Shown here one piece after another: positions 7,996 to 16,241 of a stretch of 47,069 bases of DNA. This DNA is from Clostridia bacterium. Lineage in GTDB: Bacteria; Bacillota; Clostridia; Oscillospirales; CAG-272. The stretch lies in assembly GCA_017415485.1 (NCBI GenBank), contig JAFQGP010000010.1:1-47069 (forward strand), given 5' to 3'. A model generated the notes under the pieces. That model saw only the letters and a program-made list of their open reading frames with translations, did no database searches and was not told the DNA's origin. Positions within the stretch are counted from its first letter, which is position 1. Each line of letters begins with the position of its first letter. The translations under genes and the position numbers were made by a program.

Positions 7996-9153
7996 ATGAT
8001 CTATCTTGACAACAGCGCAACGACCCGGCTTGCGCCCGAGGTGCGCGACGCTATGCTCGAGGTTTGGGAGAACGTCGGCAATCCGTCATCTCTCCACTCA
8101 GCGGGACTGGCGGCAAAGAAAAGATTGGAAGCGGCAAGAGCTTCTCTGCTTTCATCGGCAGGGCTCAAAAGCACCGAATGGCAGACCGTCTTTTGCGGCT
8201 CGGGAAGCGAGGCAAACAACCTTGCACTCCTCGGCTCGGCACACACGGGACGCCACCTCGACTCGCGAAGAGTTCTCATCACCGATTCGGAGCACGCTTC
8301 GATCTCCAATACCGCAGAGGTGCTTTCCTCACGCGGATTCGAGATAGTAAGCATCCCCACCAAGAGCGGTTCTCTCGACCTTGAAGCTATCGAAAAGGAA
8401 GCCAAAAAAGGCGTCTGCCTTGCCTCCTTTATGCTCGTCAACAACGAAACCGGCGCGATCTATGACATCGGACGTGCCGCAGAGACGATCAAGAAAGCTT
8501 GCCCCTCGGCACTCATTCATTGCGACGCGGTGCAAGCATTTATGCGAATTCCGCTCCCGAAGGCGCAGAACATCGACTTTTTCAGCGTAAGCGCGCATAA
8601 GATCCATGGTCCCGCAGGCACGGGAGTACTCTTTCTGCGTCGCGAGCTCATAAAGAAGCGCTACCTCTGCCCCGTCATTTTCGGCGGAGGGCAGGAGGAG
8701 GGTCTTCGCTCGGGCACCGAAAATCTCGCGGGAGCAGTCGGATTTGCAAAGGCGGCAGAAATTATGAAACCCGCTATGGACGCAAATTACAAGCACCTGC
8801 TCGCTCTTTCTACCTACGCGATCGAAAAGGTTGCAGAGGCGGGAGCCACCGTAAATCTCCCCGAAGTACGCGCACCGCATATTTTAAGCATCACTCTTCC
8901 CCGAATCAAGAGCCAGACGATGCTCAATCTGCTCTCGGCGGGCGGTGTGTGCGTTTCGAGCGGCTCAGCTTGCTCGTCAAATGCCAAAAACCGCCACGTA
9001 AGCTCTGCTCTCGTCGCCTTCGGACTTTCCGAATCGGATGCCGATTGCACAATCCGAATGAGCTTGTGCAAAGACAACACCCGCGAGGATATCGAAGCTT
9101 TTGCCGAACTCCTCGCATCGGGTATTCAAAGACTTGTAAAAATCAAAAGATAA
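7996..9153 (+). CDS. Cysteine desulfurase (NifS/IscS class)
   Basis: PLP enzyme removing sulfur from L-cysteine as a protein-bound persulfide for Fe-S clusters or thiolated products. The 385 residues show GNPSSLHSAG (28-37), GSGSEANNLAL (68-78), the PLP lysine at 202 in SAHKIHGP, and the persulfide-forming Cys at about 326 in SSGSACSS, typical of class I (IscS/NifS) enzymes. The ATG lies 2 bp after the lipoprotein stop and has no clear ribosome site, so it is probably translated by coupling. No scaffold (iscU/sufU), thiI or mnmA is nearby; the sulfur acceptor is unknown. It may be a secondary copy. Confidence 0.92.
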   Translation: MIYLDNSATTRLAPEVRDAMLEVWENVGNPSSLHSAGLAAKKRLEAARASLLSSAGLKSTEWQTVFCGSGSEANNLALLGSAHTGRHLDSRRVLITDSEHASISNTAEVLSSRGFEIVSIPTKSGSLDLEAIEKEAKKGVCLASFMLVNNETGAIYDIGRAAETIKKACPSALIHCDAVQAFMRIPLPKAQNIDFFSVSAHKIHGPAGTGVLFLRRELIKKRYLCPVIFGGGQEEGLRSGTENLAGAVGFAKAAEIMKPAMDANYKHLLALSTYAIEKVAEAGATVNLPEVRAPHILSITLPRIKSQTMLNLLSAGGVCVSSGSACSSNAKNRHVSSALVAFGLSESDADCTIRMSLCKDNTREDIEAFAELLASGIQRLVKIKR

Positions 9154-9166
9154 AGAGGTAAAAGAA

Positions 9167-10030
9167 ATGTCCTACGTTACCACCAAACAGATGCTTCTCG
9201 ACGCGCAGAAGGGCGGCTATGCCGTTGGCGCATTCAACTTCGAGAACATGGAGATGGCTCTTGCCATCATCGCGGCGGCAGAAGAGCTCCGCGCACCCGT
9301 CATCCTTCAGACGACTCCCTCGACGATCAAGTATGCATCCCCCTCCGTTTTTGCCGCTATCGCAAAGGCACTTGCAGAGAAAGCTACCGTTCCGGTTGCC
9401 GTTCACCTCGACCACGGCTCCTCCCTTGAGCTCTGTGAGGCCGCCGCTTCCGCAGGCTACACTTCCGTAATGTTCGACGGCTCGGGCGAAGACTTTGAAA
9501 ATAACGTTGAACTGACCGCAAAGGCTGTCGAGATTGCAAATAGATTCGATATTCCCACCGAGGCTGAGCTCGGCAAGGTCGGAGGCAAGGAAGATGACCA
9601 CGAGGCAGACGCCGACAACGGCACCGATCCCGAAAAGGCAGCAGAGTTTGTTCGTCGCACCGGCATTTCCTCCCTCGCAGTAGCTATCGGAACCGCACAT
9701 GGCTTCTATGTCGGAACCCCCGTTCTTGACGTTCCCAGACTCATTGCTATCCGCAAGAAGCTTGAAGAAAACGACTGTTCCATCCCGCTCGTTCTTCACG
9801 GCGCATCGGGTCTCTCGCCCGAGGCTGTAAAGAGCTGTATCGCAGAGGGCATCTGCAAGGTCAACTTTGCAACCGAGCTCCGCGTTGCTTACACCGCCGC
9901 AGTTCGCGAGAACCTTGCGTCCGACGAGAAGATCTATGACCCCAAGAAGTACGGCACCGCTGCACGCGCGGCAGTAGTTGAAGCCGTAAAGCAGCGCATT
10001 CTCGTTTGCGGTTGCAATAATAAAGCGTAA
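9167..10030 (+). CDS. Class II ketose-bisphosphate aldolase (FbaA/GatY-like)
   Basis: Zinc-dependent aldolase that splits fructose- or tagatose-1,6-bisphosphate into two triose phosphates. 287 residues, class IIA size. HLDHG at 80-84 gives the catalytic Asp82 and zinc ligand His83; further zinc ligands are His178 (GTAHGFY) and His211 (HGASGLS). AGAGGTAAAAG precedes the ATG. It lies 27 bp ahead of a GatD-like dehydrogenase, which hints at tagatose-bisphosphate (GatY/KbaY) specificity, but no PTS components, tagatose-6-phosphate kinase or regulator are present, so it may equally be the housekeeping fructose-bisphosphate aldolase. Confidence 0.88.
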   Translation: MSYVTTKQMLLDAQKGGYAVGAFNFENMEMALAIIAAAEELRAPVILQTTPSTIKYASPSVFAAIAKALAEKATVPVAVHLDHGSSLELCEAAASAGYTSVMFDGSGEDFENNVELTAKAVEIANRFDIPTEAELGKVGGKEDDHEADADNGTDPEKAAEFVRRTGISSLAVAIGTAHGFYVGTPVLDVPRLIAIRKKLEENDCSIPLVLHGASGLSPEAVKSCIAEGICKVNFATELRVAYTAAVRENLASDEKIYDPKKYGTAARAAVVEAVKQRILVCGCNNKA

Positions 10031-10057
10031 ATTATTCTGATTAAGGAGAACATAAAA

Positions 10058-11068
10058 ATGAGCAATGAAACAATGAAGGCCTGCGTGCTCCACGCAGTTG
10101 GCGACTTCAGATACGAGGATGTGCCTATGCCGAAGAGAGGCGAGGGCGAAGTTCTTCTCAAGATCCGTGCGGCAGGCGTTTGCGGCTCGGATATTCCCCG
10201 CGTATTTGAAAAGGGTACATATCACTTCCCCACCATTCCCGGGCACGAGTTTGCCGGCGAGATCGTTGAAGCTGATGATGAATCCCTCATCGGTCGCCGC
10301 GCCGCTGTATTCCCCCTCCTTCCCTGCCGCAAGTGCACGCCCTGCGAGCTTGGCGAATTTGCTAATTGTGAAAATTATGACTATTACGGCTCGCGCCGCG
10401 ACGGTGCTTTTGCAGAATATCTTGCCGTAGACATCCGCAACCTCATTCTTCTTCCCGATGATCTTTCCTATGCTTGTGCATCCCTCGTTGAACCGGGTGC
10501 AGTCGCACGTGCGGCAGTTCGCCGACTTGAGGTCAAGCTCGGCGACACAGTTGTCATCTGGGGCGCGGGACCCATCGGTCTTATCGCCGCCGCTTGGGCA
10601 AAGAAAGCGGGCGCAGGAGTTGTCCGCGTTGTTGACATCAGCGAGGAAAAGCTTGCATTCGCGAAGAAGTTCGGCTTTGAGGCTTACGATCCCGAGCGCG
10701 ACGGTCTTGCTGACTGTGCCATCGAAGGCACGGGCGCTCCCCAGGCTCTTTGCAACCTCATCAAGTCGATGAAGCCCCACAGCCGCGTTATCCTCATGGG
10801 TAACCCCGCGCGCGATATGACCATCACGCAGAGCGTATATTCCCAGATCCTCCGCCGCGAGATCACTCTGCGCGGAACCTGGAACTCCTCCTACAACAGC
10901 CAGATCAATGACTGGGAGGCTACCGCCAAGGCTATGGCTGACGGCGACCTTATCGACTACGAGGCTCTTATCACACACCGTTATCCCCTCGAGCGTTGCG
11001 TTGAAGCACTTGAAATGATGCGCGACAGAAAAGAATTTTATACCAAAGTCACAATCGTGATGGACTAA
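10058..11068 (+). CDS. Zinc-dependent alcohol dehydrogenase, galactitol-1-phosphate 5-dehydrogenase-like
   Basis: Medium-chain NAD(P)-dependent dehydrogenase, 336 residues. Catalytic zinc ligands Cys42 (CGSD), His63/Glu64 (GHEF) and Glu145 are present, as are the four structural zinc cysteines at 90, 93, 96 and 104. The nucleotide-binding loop GAGPIG is at 169-174. The stretch GSRRDGAFAEY (111-121) and the WNSS segment near residue 270 resemble GatD, which oxidises galactitol-1-phosphate to tagatose-6-phosphate. Together with the aldolase upstream this suggests handling of a phosphorylated hexitol. It could instead act on another polyol or sugar acid. Strong AAGGAG ribosome site 9 bp before the ATG. 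Confidence 0.8.
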   Translation: MSNETMKACVLHAVGDFRYEDVPMPKRGEGEVLLKIRAAGVCGSDIPRVFEKGTYHFPTIPGHEFAGEIVEADDESLIGRRAAVFPLLPCRKCTPCELGEFANCENYDYYGSRRDGAFAEYLAVDIRNLILLPDDLSYACASLVEPGAVARAAVRRLEVKLGDTVVIWGAGPIGLIAAAWAKKAGAGVVRVVDISEEKLAFAKKFGFEAYDPERDGLADCAIEGTGAPQALCNLIKSMKPHSRVILMGNPARDMTITQSVYSQILRREITLRGTWNSSYNSQINDWEATAKAMADGDLIDYEALITHRYPLERCVEALEMMRDRKEFYTKVTIVMD

Positions 11069-11082
11069 TTGGAGGCAAAAAA

Positions 11083-12960
11083 ATGAGTGAACTTACTGTA
11101 AAAACCAATGGTATGCGCCATATTGAACACACCGCTGACCTCTGCATCATCGGCGGCGGTCTTACCGGTCTTTGCGCGGCGATCGCTGCGGCTCGCGAGG
11201 GCACCAAGGTAGTTCTTATCCAGGACAGACCCGTGCTTGGCGGCAACGCATCGAGTGAGATCAGAATGTGGGTGCGCGGTGCTCACGGACTTGAAAACCG
11301 CGAGACCGGTATCATCTCCGAGCTTGAAGAAGAAAATATCTACATCAACCCCACCCTCATCCCCACCACCTTCGATAACGTAATGTGGGCAAAGGTCAAG
11401 GCTGAAAAGAACATCACCCTGCTTCTCAACACCACATGCTGTGACGCTGACCGCACCGAAAAGGACGGCGTATCTCACATCACCTCCGTCACCGCTTGGC
11501 AGATGACTACCTACACCTGGCACACCGTTAAGGCTACTTACTTCGCAGACTGCTCGGGCGACTCTATCCTTGCTCCCATTTCGGGCGCAAAATGGCGTGT
11601 AGGCCGCGAGGCTGCTTCGGAATACGGCGAGGCTATGGGCAAGGAAGTTGCGGACAAGAAGACAATGGGTATGTCCTGCCTCATCCAGGCGCGCGAGACC
11701 GATGAGCCCGTGCCCTTCACCGCTCCCGAGTGGGCATACAAATTCGAGACCGACGATGACTTCAACGTTATCAAGGACGCAAGCGGCAACTTTATCGACG
11801 CAAGCACCGGCGTTTCGGGCGTTAAGGTCCAGGACGTAAAGTACCTTGCACGTCCTCACAAGCTCGGCACAAGCGAGACCAACTTCTGGTGGCTCGAGCT
11901 CGGCGGCGAATACGACAGCATTCACGATGCCGAGGAAATGCGCGACGAGCTTCTCAAGATCGCATACGGCATCTGGGATCACGTCAAGAACTACGGCGAC
12001 CACAACGCAGAAAACTGGACTCTCGAGTGGGTCGGCTGCATTCCCGGCAAGAGAGAGAGCCGCCGCTATATCGGCGCACACGTTCTCACCGAGAATGACG
12101 TTGAGGCAGGCGGAAAGTTTGACGACATCGTTGCATTCGGCGGCTGGCCGATGGACGACCACAACCCCGCGGGCTTCCGTTCCTATATGACGGGCGCGCC
12201 CGCATCCAAGCTCTACCCCGCTCCCTCGCCCTACGGCATTCCCTACCGTGTACTTTACGGTCACGAGGTCGACAACCTCTTCTTTGCGGGCAGAAACATC
12301 AGCGCGACTCACGCCGCAATGAGCTCCACAAGAGTTATGGCGACCTGCGCCCTCATCGGTCAGGCAATGGGTACCGCCGCTTCTATCTGCGTAAACGAGG
12401 GCGTAACTCCCCACGGCGTTTACGAGACCAAGATGAAGACCCTCCAGGATAAGCTCCGCGACGCGGGCTGCTACCTCCCCGGAACCGTCCGTGAGATCCC
12501 CGAGCTTACAAAGCAGGCGAAAATCAACCTCCCCGAATCCGAGCTTGCACTCCTTCAGAACGGTATCGAGCGTCCCGATGAAAATATGAATGTCAACTAT
12601 GCAACGCTCAATATCGGCGATGCGCTTGAGTTTGACTTTGGCGAGGAAAAGGAACTGAGCGAGCTCCGTCTTTACTTCGACCCCGACTTCTCGCGCAAGT
12701 CGATCTCTCCCAACAAGAAGATGCGTGTCTTCGCGCAGAAGCTTATGACGGGCAAGGATTTCGTTCCCGTAAAGGTTGCGAACACCCTCGTCAAGTCCTT
12801 CCGCGTTCTTGCCGACGGCAAGGAGATCTTCGCTGAAACCGAGAACCACAACGCTCTGCGCAAGATCGCCCTCGGCGTAAAGGCGAAGAAGCTTACCGTT
12901 ATCTTTGACGAGACAAGAGGAATTGATAAGGTTCATCTGTTCTCGGCGGACGTTAAGTAA
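11083..12960 (+). CDS. FAD-dependent oxidoreductase (FAD_oxidored family) with C-terminal beta-sandwich-like region
   Basis: 625-residue flavoprotein. The dinucleotide-binding GGGLTG is at 24-29, followed by VLGGNASSEIRMWVRGAHG (51-69), typical of the FAD_oxidored (PF12831) family. A second conserved block near 400-430 (FFAGRNISATHAAMSSTRVM) is the C-terminal FAD-contact motif. From about residue 510 onward the protein has a region (GDALEFDFGEEKELSELRLYF) that looks like a discoidin-type carbohydrate-binding beta sandwich; this is a tentative fold call. No signal peptide, so it should be cytosolic. GGAGG is 7 bp upstream, 14 bp after the dehydrogenase stop. It ends the plus-strand run before an array of palindromes and a terminator. 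The substrate is unknown; related genes often sit in sugar or sugar-acid clusters. Confidence 0.85.
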   Translation: MSELTVKTNGMRHIEHTADLCIIGGGLTGLCAAIAAAREGTKVVLIQDRPVLGGNASSEIRMWVRGAHGLENRETGIISELEEENIYINPTLIPTTFDNVMWAKVKAEKNITLLLNTTCCDADRTEKDGVSHITSVTAWQMTTYTWHTVKATYFADCSGDSILAPISGAKWRVGREAASEYGEAMGKEVADKKTMGMSCLIQARETDEPVPFTAPEWAYKFETDDDFNVIKDASGNFIDASTGVSGVKVQDVKYLARPHKLGTSETNFWWLELGGEYDSIHDAEEMRDELLKIAYGIWDHVKNYGDHNAENWTLEWVGCIPGKRESRRYIGAHVLTENDVEAGGKFDDIVAFGGWPMDDHNPAGFRSYMTGAPASKLYPAPSPYGIPYRVLYGHEVDNLFFAGRNISATHAAMSSTRVMATCALIGQAMGTAASICVNEGVTPHGVYETKMKTLQDKLRDAGCYLPGTVREIPELTKQAKINLPESELALLQNGIERPDENMNVNYATLNIGDALEFDFGEEKELSELRLYFDPDFSRKSISPNKKMRVFAQKLMTGKDFVPVKVANTLVKSFRVLADGKEIFAETENHNALRKIALGVKAKKLTVIFDETRGIDKVHLFSADVK

Positions 12961-12965
12961 GTCGG

Positions 12966-13093
12966 CTTACGTCGAATGATAGTCACGCTTCGCGTGAATG
13001 ATGATCTGCCTTGGCGGAATGATGATCACGCTACGCGTGAATGATAGTCCGCCTGCGGCGGAATGAAGGTAGATTTTCGCTGAAGCGAAAATC
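12966..13093. repeat. Tandem palindrome array, 22-nt period, ATGATRR linkers
   Basis: Four 14-15-bp palindromes, tcacgcttcgcgtga (12983), tctgccttggcgga (13005), tcacgctacgcgtga (13026) and tccgcctgcggcgga (13048), are separated by atgatga or atgatag linkers. Starts are 22, 21 and 22 nt apart. A degenerate unit precedes them (12966-12979) and a larger palindrome (13072-13080 with 13085-13093, tgaa loop) follows. Two arm types (acgc and ccgcc) alternate and compensatory changes keep pairing. The architecture matches the array at 78-202, with a different linker. Confidence 0.75.
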
Positions 13094-13101
13094 AAAAAAA
13101 T

Positions 13102-13143
13102 AAATGAGCTAAGCCATCTAAACAATGACTTAGCTCATTTTTT
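13102..13143. terminator. Bidirectional terminator
   Basis: A perfect 12-bp stem (13102-13113 with 13129-13140) has A-rich sequence on the left and a T run on the right, and reads as a terminator in both directions. It lies between the convergent FAD oxidoreductase and DUF3267 genes. Confidence 0.85.
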
Positions 13144-13155
13144 GTAATTAAAAAA

Positions 13156-13923
13156 TCAAAAATCTATCCCCAATTTTTCTAACAAATCATTTTTCCAAAA
13201 CATTGCATCTTCCGTTTCCACGGGCGGTTCTATTCGTTTTGATTTGCCTTCAAAGTATTCGTAATGCTCGTGGAACACTTTTATCTCGCCCTTTTCATTA
13301 CGGACGTATATGTAATGTATCTGCGTAGGTTTGCTTGCATCTTTTGGCAAAAGCCTGACTTGTCTCAAGAATAGACTGTTTCTAGGGAATTTAAGTATGT
13401 AAATTGCAGCATTAATATCGTGAAACGACATCGTCAAATTATTCAAAGCTATATAAATGAGCCATACCGCATAATTGCGAAATATAACGGAAAGGACCAA
13501 GGGCAAAACCGACAGCAAAATCAAAGGAAACAAGATAGATAACGTTTTCTCGGTCTTATTCCATAACACAGGATTCGTACATATATACGCACTCGGATTG
13601 GTGATTCTATTCTCCTTATACGGTGGACGAAAATATATGCCTTCAGTTCCGTTTCCGAATATCGCTGCAAACAAAGCATGACAAAGTTCATGCACCGGCA
13701 GTAAAAGATAGGTAATAGTCAATATCAATATAGCGGAATTTAATTGTTTCAAAAAGAAAGCCACATATATAACATATATAATAAAAATAGCGCCTGTTAC
13801 ACATAACGAAATCTTATATCCACGCTCGTAATTATACTTGGTATTCACCCACTTTGCATTTTCGCAAGATAAGGCATCTCCAAGAAAATAATCGCTCTCA
13901 TGCTTTCCGAAATATATCTTCAT
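13156..13923 (-). CDS. DUF3267-type membrane zinc metalloprotease
   Basis: 255-residue membrane protein. A transmembrane pair at about 38-58 and 62-77 leads into HELCH at 78-82, a zinc-binding HExxH motif; a second hydrophobic pair lies at about 131-170, and SFHDINAA (about 178-185) may supply the third ligand. This layout fits the DUF3267 putative zincin family. It is the last gene of the glycogen operon, 6 bp after the small gene upstream, with AGGAAG before the ATG. Its base composition is clearly more AT-rich than the glg genes, suggesting it joined the operon later. Substrate unknown. Confidence 0.78.
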   Translation of the reverse strand: MKIYFGKHESDYFLGDALSCENAKWVNTKYNYERGYKISLCVTGAIFIIYVIYVAFFLKQLNSAILILTITYLLLPVHELCHALFAAIFGNGTEGIYFRPPYKENRITNPSAYICTNPVLWNKTEKTLSILFPLILLSVLPLVLSVIFRNYAVWLIYIALNNLTMSFHDINAAIYILKFPRNSLFLRQVRLLPKDASKPTQIHYIYVRNEKGEIKVFHEHYEYFEGKSKRIEPPVETEDAMFWKNDLLEKLGIDF

Positions 13924-13929
13924 AATATT

Positions 13930-14277
13930 TTACTTCCTATAATATACGTAATACGCAATTATAGTCCTCTCTTCCCCGCCGTGCTCGAGGTCGGGACCGA
14001 TAAGAACTACTCCGTCCTTGGAAAGCAGCTCGCTTGCTCGTAGCTCGTCGATCTTACAGCGGAAGAGGATGTCTGCGGATGCAAAAACAATGAATTCGTC
14101 CTCGCGGATGGCAAGGCTGCCCTTGCGTCCGATGACCTCGTCAACGTTATTGATGCGCTCGGTTACGTATTTGATGTACTGACCCGCGATCCTCTCTGCC
14201 ATCTCGCGGCGGAAGCGGACGCTGTTCGGGTCCTTCGGCTTTGTCCAATGTCCGATCACTTTACCCCAGAATCCCAT
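13930..14277 (-). CDS. Small conserved-looking protein of unknown function
   Basis: 115 residues, not recognised. No signal peptide or membrane segment. It begins MGFWGKVIGHWTKPKDPNSV, has an Arg/Glu-rich helix (about 22-40), then alternating strands (LAIREDEFIVFASADILFRC, about 55-74) and ends in IIAYYVYYRK. The strand pattern could be a small PH-like or similar beta domain, a guess from pattern only. Its ATG overlaps the GH13 stop by one base (TAATG), so it is translationally coupled to the glycogen operon. Codon use is like the glg genes, unlike the following DUF3267 gene. Confidence 0.7.
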   Translation of the reverse strand: MGFWGKVIGHWTKPKDPNSVRFRREMAERIAGQYIKYVTERINNVDEVIGRKGSLAIREDEFIVFASADILFRCKIDELRASELLSKDGVVLIGPDLEHGGEERTIIAYYVYYRK

Positions 14278-16238
14278 TATTTTACCTCTCCTTTCATCTT
14301 GACGATGATAAACTCACCCTTGCTGATAGAGGGATGTCCAACCACTCTCTTGCCCGTATAAAGGTTTGCACCGCCTGCGGCATAAACTTTTATGGGTTCG
14401 TCCGCCATATTGACGGCAACAAGAACATATCCTTTTTCTTCCTTTTTATATCTTATAAATTCAAAATATCCGCCCTCGGCACGAGTGATCTTAAACTCAC
14501 CGCCGGCGAATATTTTCTCACCTCGGCGAAGTGTGCCAAGCTTTTTGTAATGCTCGTTGATTTCCGTGTCGATCTTATGCCACGGGAAGGGATAGCGGCA
14601 AAATGGATCGCTCATGCCCTCCATACCCGCCTCGTCACCGTAATAAACGCACGGGAAGCCGAAGAGGGTGAACTGAAGCGCGGAGATCATACACAGAAGC
14701 TTTGTGCCTCTTGCGCGCTCCTCAGCGGTCAGATGAAGCTTTTCCTGAACCGCATTGTAAGCGTATGAATTCTCGCGCACTTTGACGGGGTTCCCAAGAA
14801 TCGTCAGCACGCGCTCGGTGTCGTGCGTGCCAATAAGATTCATAAGGCTCGCAGAAACGGGGCGGGGATATGAAGAATAAAGATCCGTCAGAGCCGCCGC
14901 GAGAGCGGAGGCGTCGCCAAATTCGGCATAGTCGAGAAGTGCCTTTCTTGTCGGATAATTCATAACGCTGTCGAGCTGTGCGCCTCTGAAATATGAGCGG
15001 CGCTTGCCGTAAGCGATCTTATCCGCCGCGTTTTCCCAAACCTCACCGATAAGCACGCTTTCGGGGTTGACCGAATGAATCCTCTCACGAAGTTCTTCAA
15101 GGAATCTGTCGGGGAGCTCGTCTGCAACGTCAAGACGCCAGCCGTCGATGCCCTCGCGCATATAGTGTTCAGCAACCCCATCCTTGCCCGTGAAAAACTC
15201 GCGGCAGGAGTCGAGGTGTGTATTGAGTCTCGGCAGGATTCTGATGCCCCACCAAGCCGTGTAATCGGGCGCGCCCTCCTTTTCGGGGGCGTGGAAATCA
15301 TACCATTCGTGATAGGGCGAACGTTCATCGCGTGCGGCGCAACCGTATCTGCCGTATTCGTCGAAATATCGGCTGTCGCTTCCCGTGTGGTTGAAAACAC
15401 CGTCGAGGATGATCTTCATTCCTCTTGCGTGCGCGGCTTTGACGAGTGCCTCGAAAGCCTCCTCGCCGCCGAATTCATCCGCGATCTTCAAGTAATCCGA
15501 GGTGTCGTATTTATGATTGCTGACGGCATCGAAGATCGGCGAGAGATAAAGTATATTCACGCCGAGGGATTCGAGATAATCAAGCTTTTCGATAATTCCC
15601 CAAAGATTGCCTCCAAAGAAGTGGTTGTTCTTGACCTCCGCACCGCGGTATTCGGCATACTGCGGAACGCCGTTTTCCCAATTGGGATCAAGAATGCTGC
15701 CGTCGCGGTAGCTTACCTTTCCCTCTCCTTTTGCAAATCTGTCAAGGAAGATATGGTACATAACCCCGCCGCCGAGCCACGAGGGCACGCGATATTCGGG
15801 GCGATAGACGGTCAGGCGGAATTCGTTCCAATTCTTCGCTACAAGTTCAAAATCGACGTTATCCTTCGCGCTCGCGACAAGCTCTTCCCTGCCTCTGCGG
15901 AAAATATATGTATAGTAAAAAAGCCCCGACTCCGATCCACCGCAAAGCGCGGCTGTATCGAGGCTCAGCTTATATTCATCGTTTACGTAATCGGTCGAGA
16001 TAAACTCGAAACCGAATCTTTGCACCGAATCGTCTTTTCCTTCATCGCTCGGGGCAAGAATATCTCTGCGAATGCAGAGCTCGGCGCTTGTGACACCGAG
16101 GCTTCTCGGTATACGCGCCGTTATTTCGATAACGCTCCCCCTCGGGAAAGCGCCGAGTGCGGAAACGTCCTCGCCCCCGCACCGTTTTTCGATGCGGGGA
16201 GCGGGAGCATTTGCGGTTTGCATAAATTTTGCAAGCAT
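14277..16238 (-). CDS. Glycoside hydrolase family 13 alpha-glycosidase (neopullulanase/maltogenic amylase-like)
   Basis: 653-residue GH13 enzyme acting on alpha-1,4-glucans or maltodextrins; no signal peptide, so cytosolic. An N-terminal beta domain (about 30-145) precedes the barrel, which starts at GVMYHIFLDRF (158-168). GH13 motifs: DGVFNH (279-284), GWRLDVADE with nucleophile Asp370, LIGEVW with acid/base Glu399, and GTHDTE with Asp473. Gene order after glgP in the same operon points to degradation of glycogen or of the limit dextrins left by phosphorylase. The start at 16238 is 3 bp after the glgP stop; an internal ATG five codons later has no ribosome site. Exact specificity (neopullulanase, cyclomaltodextrinase, amylase) is not resolved. 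Confidence 0.9.
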   Translation of the reverse strand: MLAKFMQTANAPAPRIEKRCGGEDVSALGAFPRGSVIEITARIPRSLGVTSAELCIRRDILAPSDEGKDDSVQRFGFEFISTDYVNDEYKLSLDTAALCGGSESGLFYYTYIFRRGREELVASAKDNVDFELVAKNWNEFRLTVYRPEYRVPSWLGGGVMYHIFLDRFAKGEGKVSYRDGSILDPNWENGVPQYAEYRGAEVKNNHFFGGNLWGIIEKLDYLESLGVNILYLSPIFDAVSNHKYDTSDYLKIADEFGGEEAFEALVKAAHARGMKIILDGVFNHTGSDSRYFDEYGRYGCAARDERSPYHEWYDFHAPEKEGAPDYTAWWGIRILPRLNTHLDSCREFFTGKDGVAEHYMREGIDGWRLDVADELPDRFLEELRERIHSVNPESVLIGEVWENAADKIAYGKRRSYFRGAQLDSVMNYPTRKALLDYAEFGDASALAAALTDLYSSYPRPVSASLMNLIGTHDTERVLTILGNPVKVRENSYAYNAVQEKLHLTAEERARGTKLLCMISALQFTLFGFPCVYYGDEAGMEGMSDPFCRYPFPWHKIDTEINEHYKKLGTLRRGEKIFAGGEFKITRAEGGYFEFIRYKKEEKGYVLVAVNMADEPIKVYAAGGANLYTGKRVVGHPSISKGEFIIVKMKGEVK

Positions 16239-16241
16239 ATT

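Noticed and set aside
9167-11068. Complete galactitol (gat) operon
   Set aside because: Only a GatY-like aldolase and a GatD-like dehydrogenase are present; PTS, kinase and regulator are missing.
12966-13093. Palindrome arrays as CRISPR
   Set aside because: Repeats are 7-nt linkers, the 15-nt slots are self-complementary and not unique spacers, and no cas genes are present.
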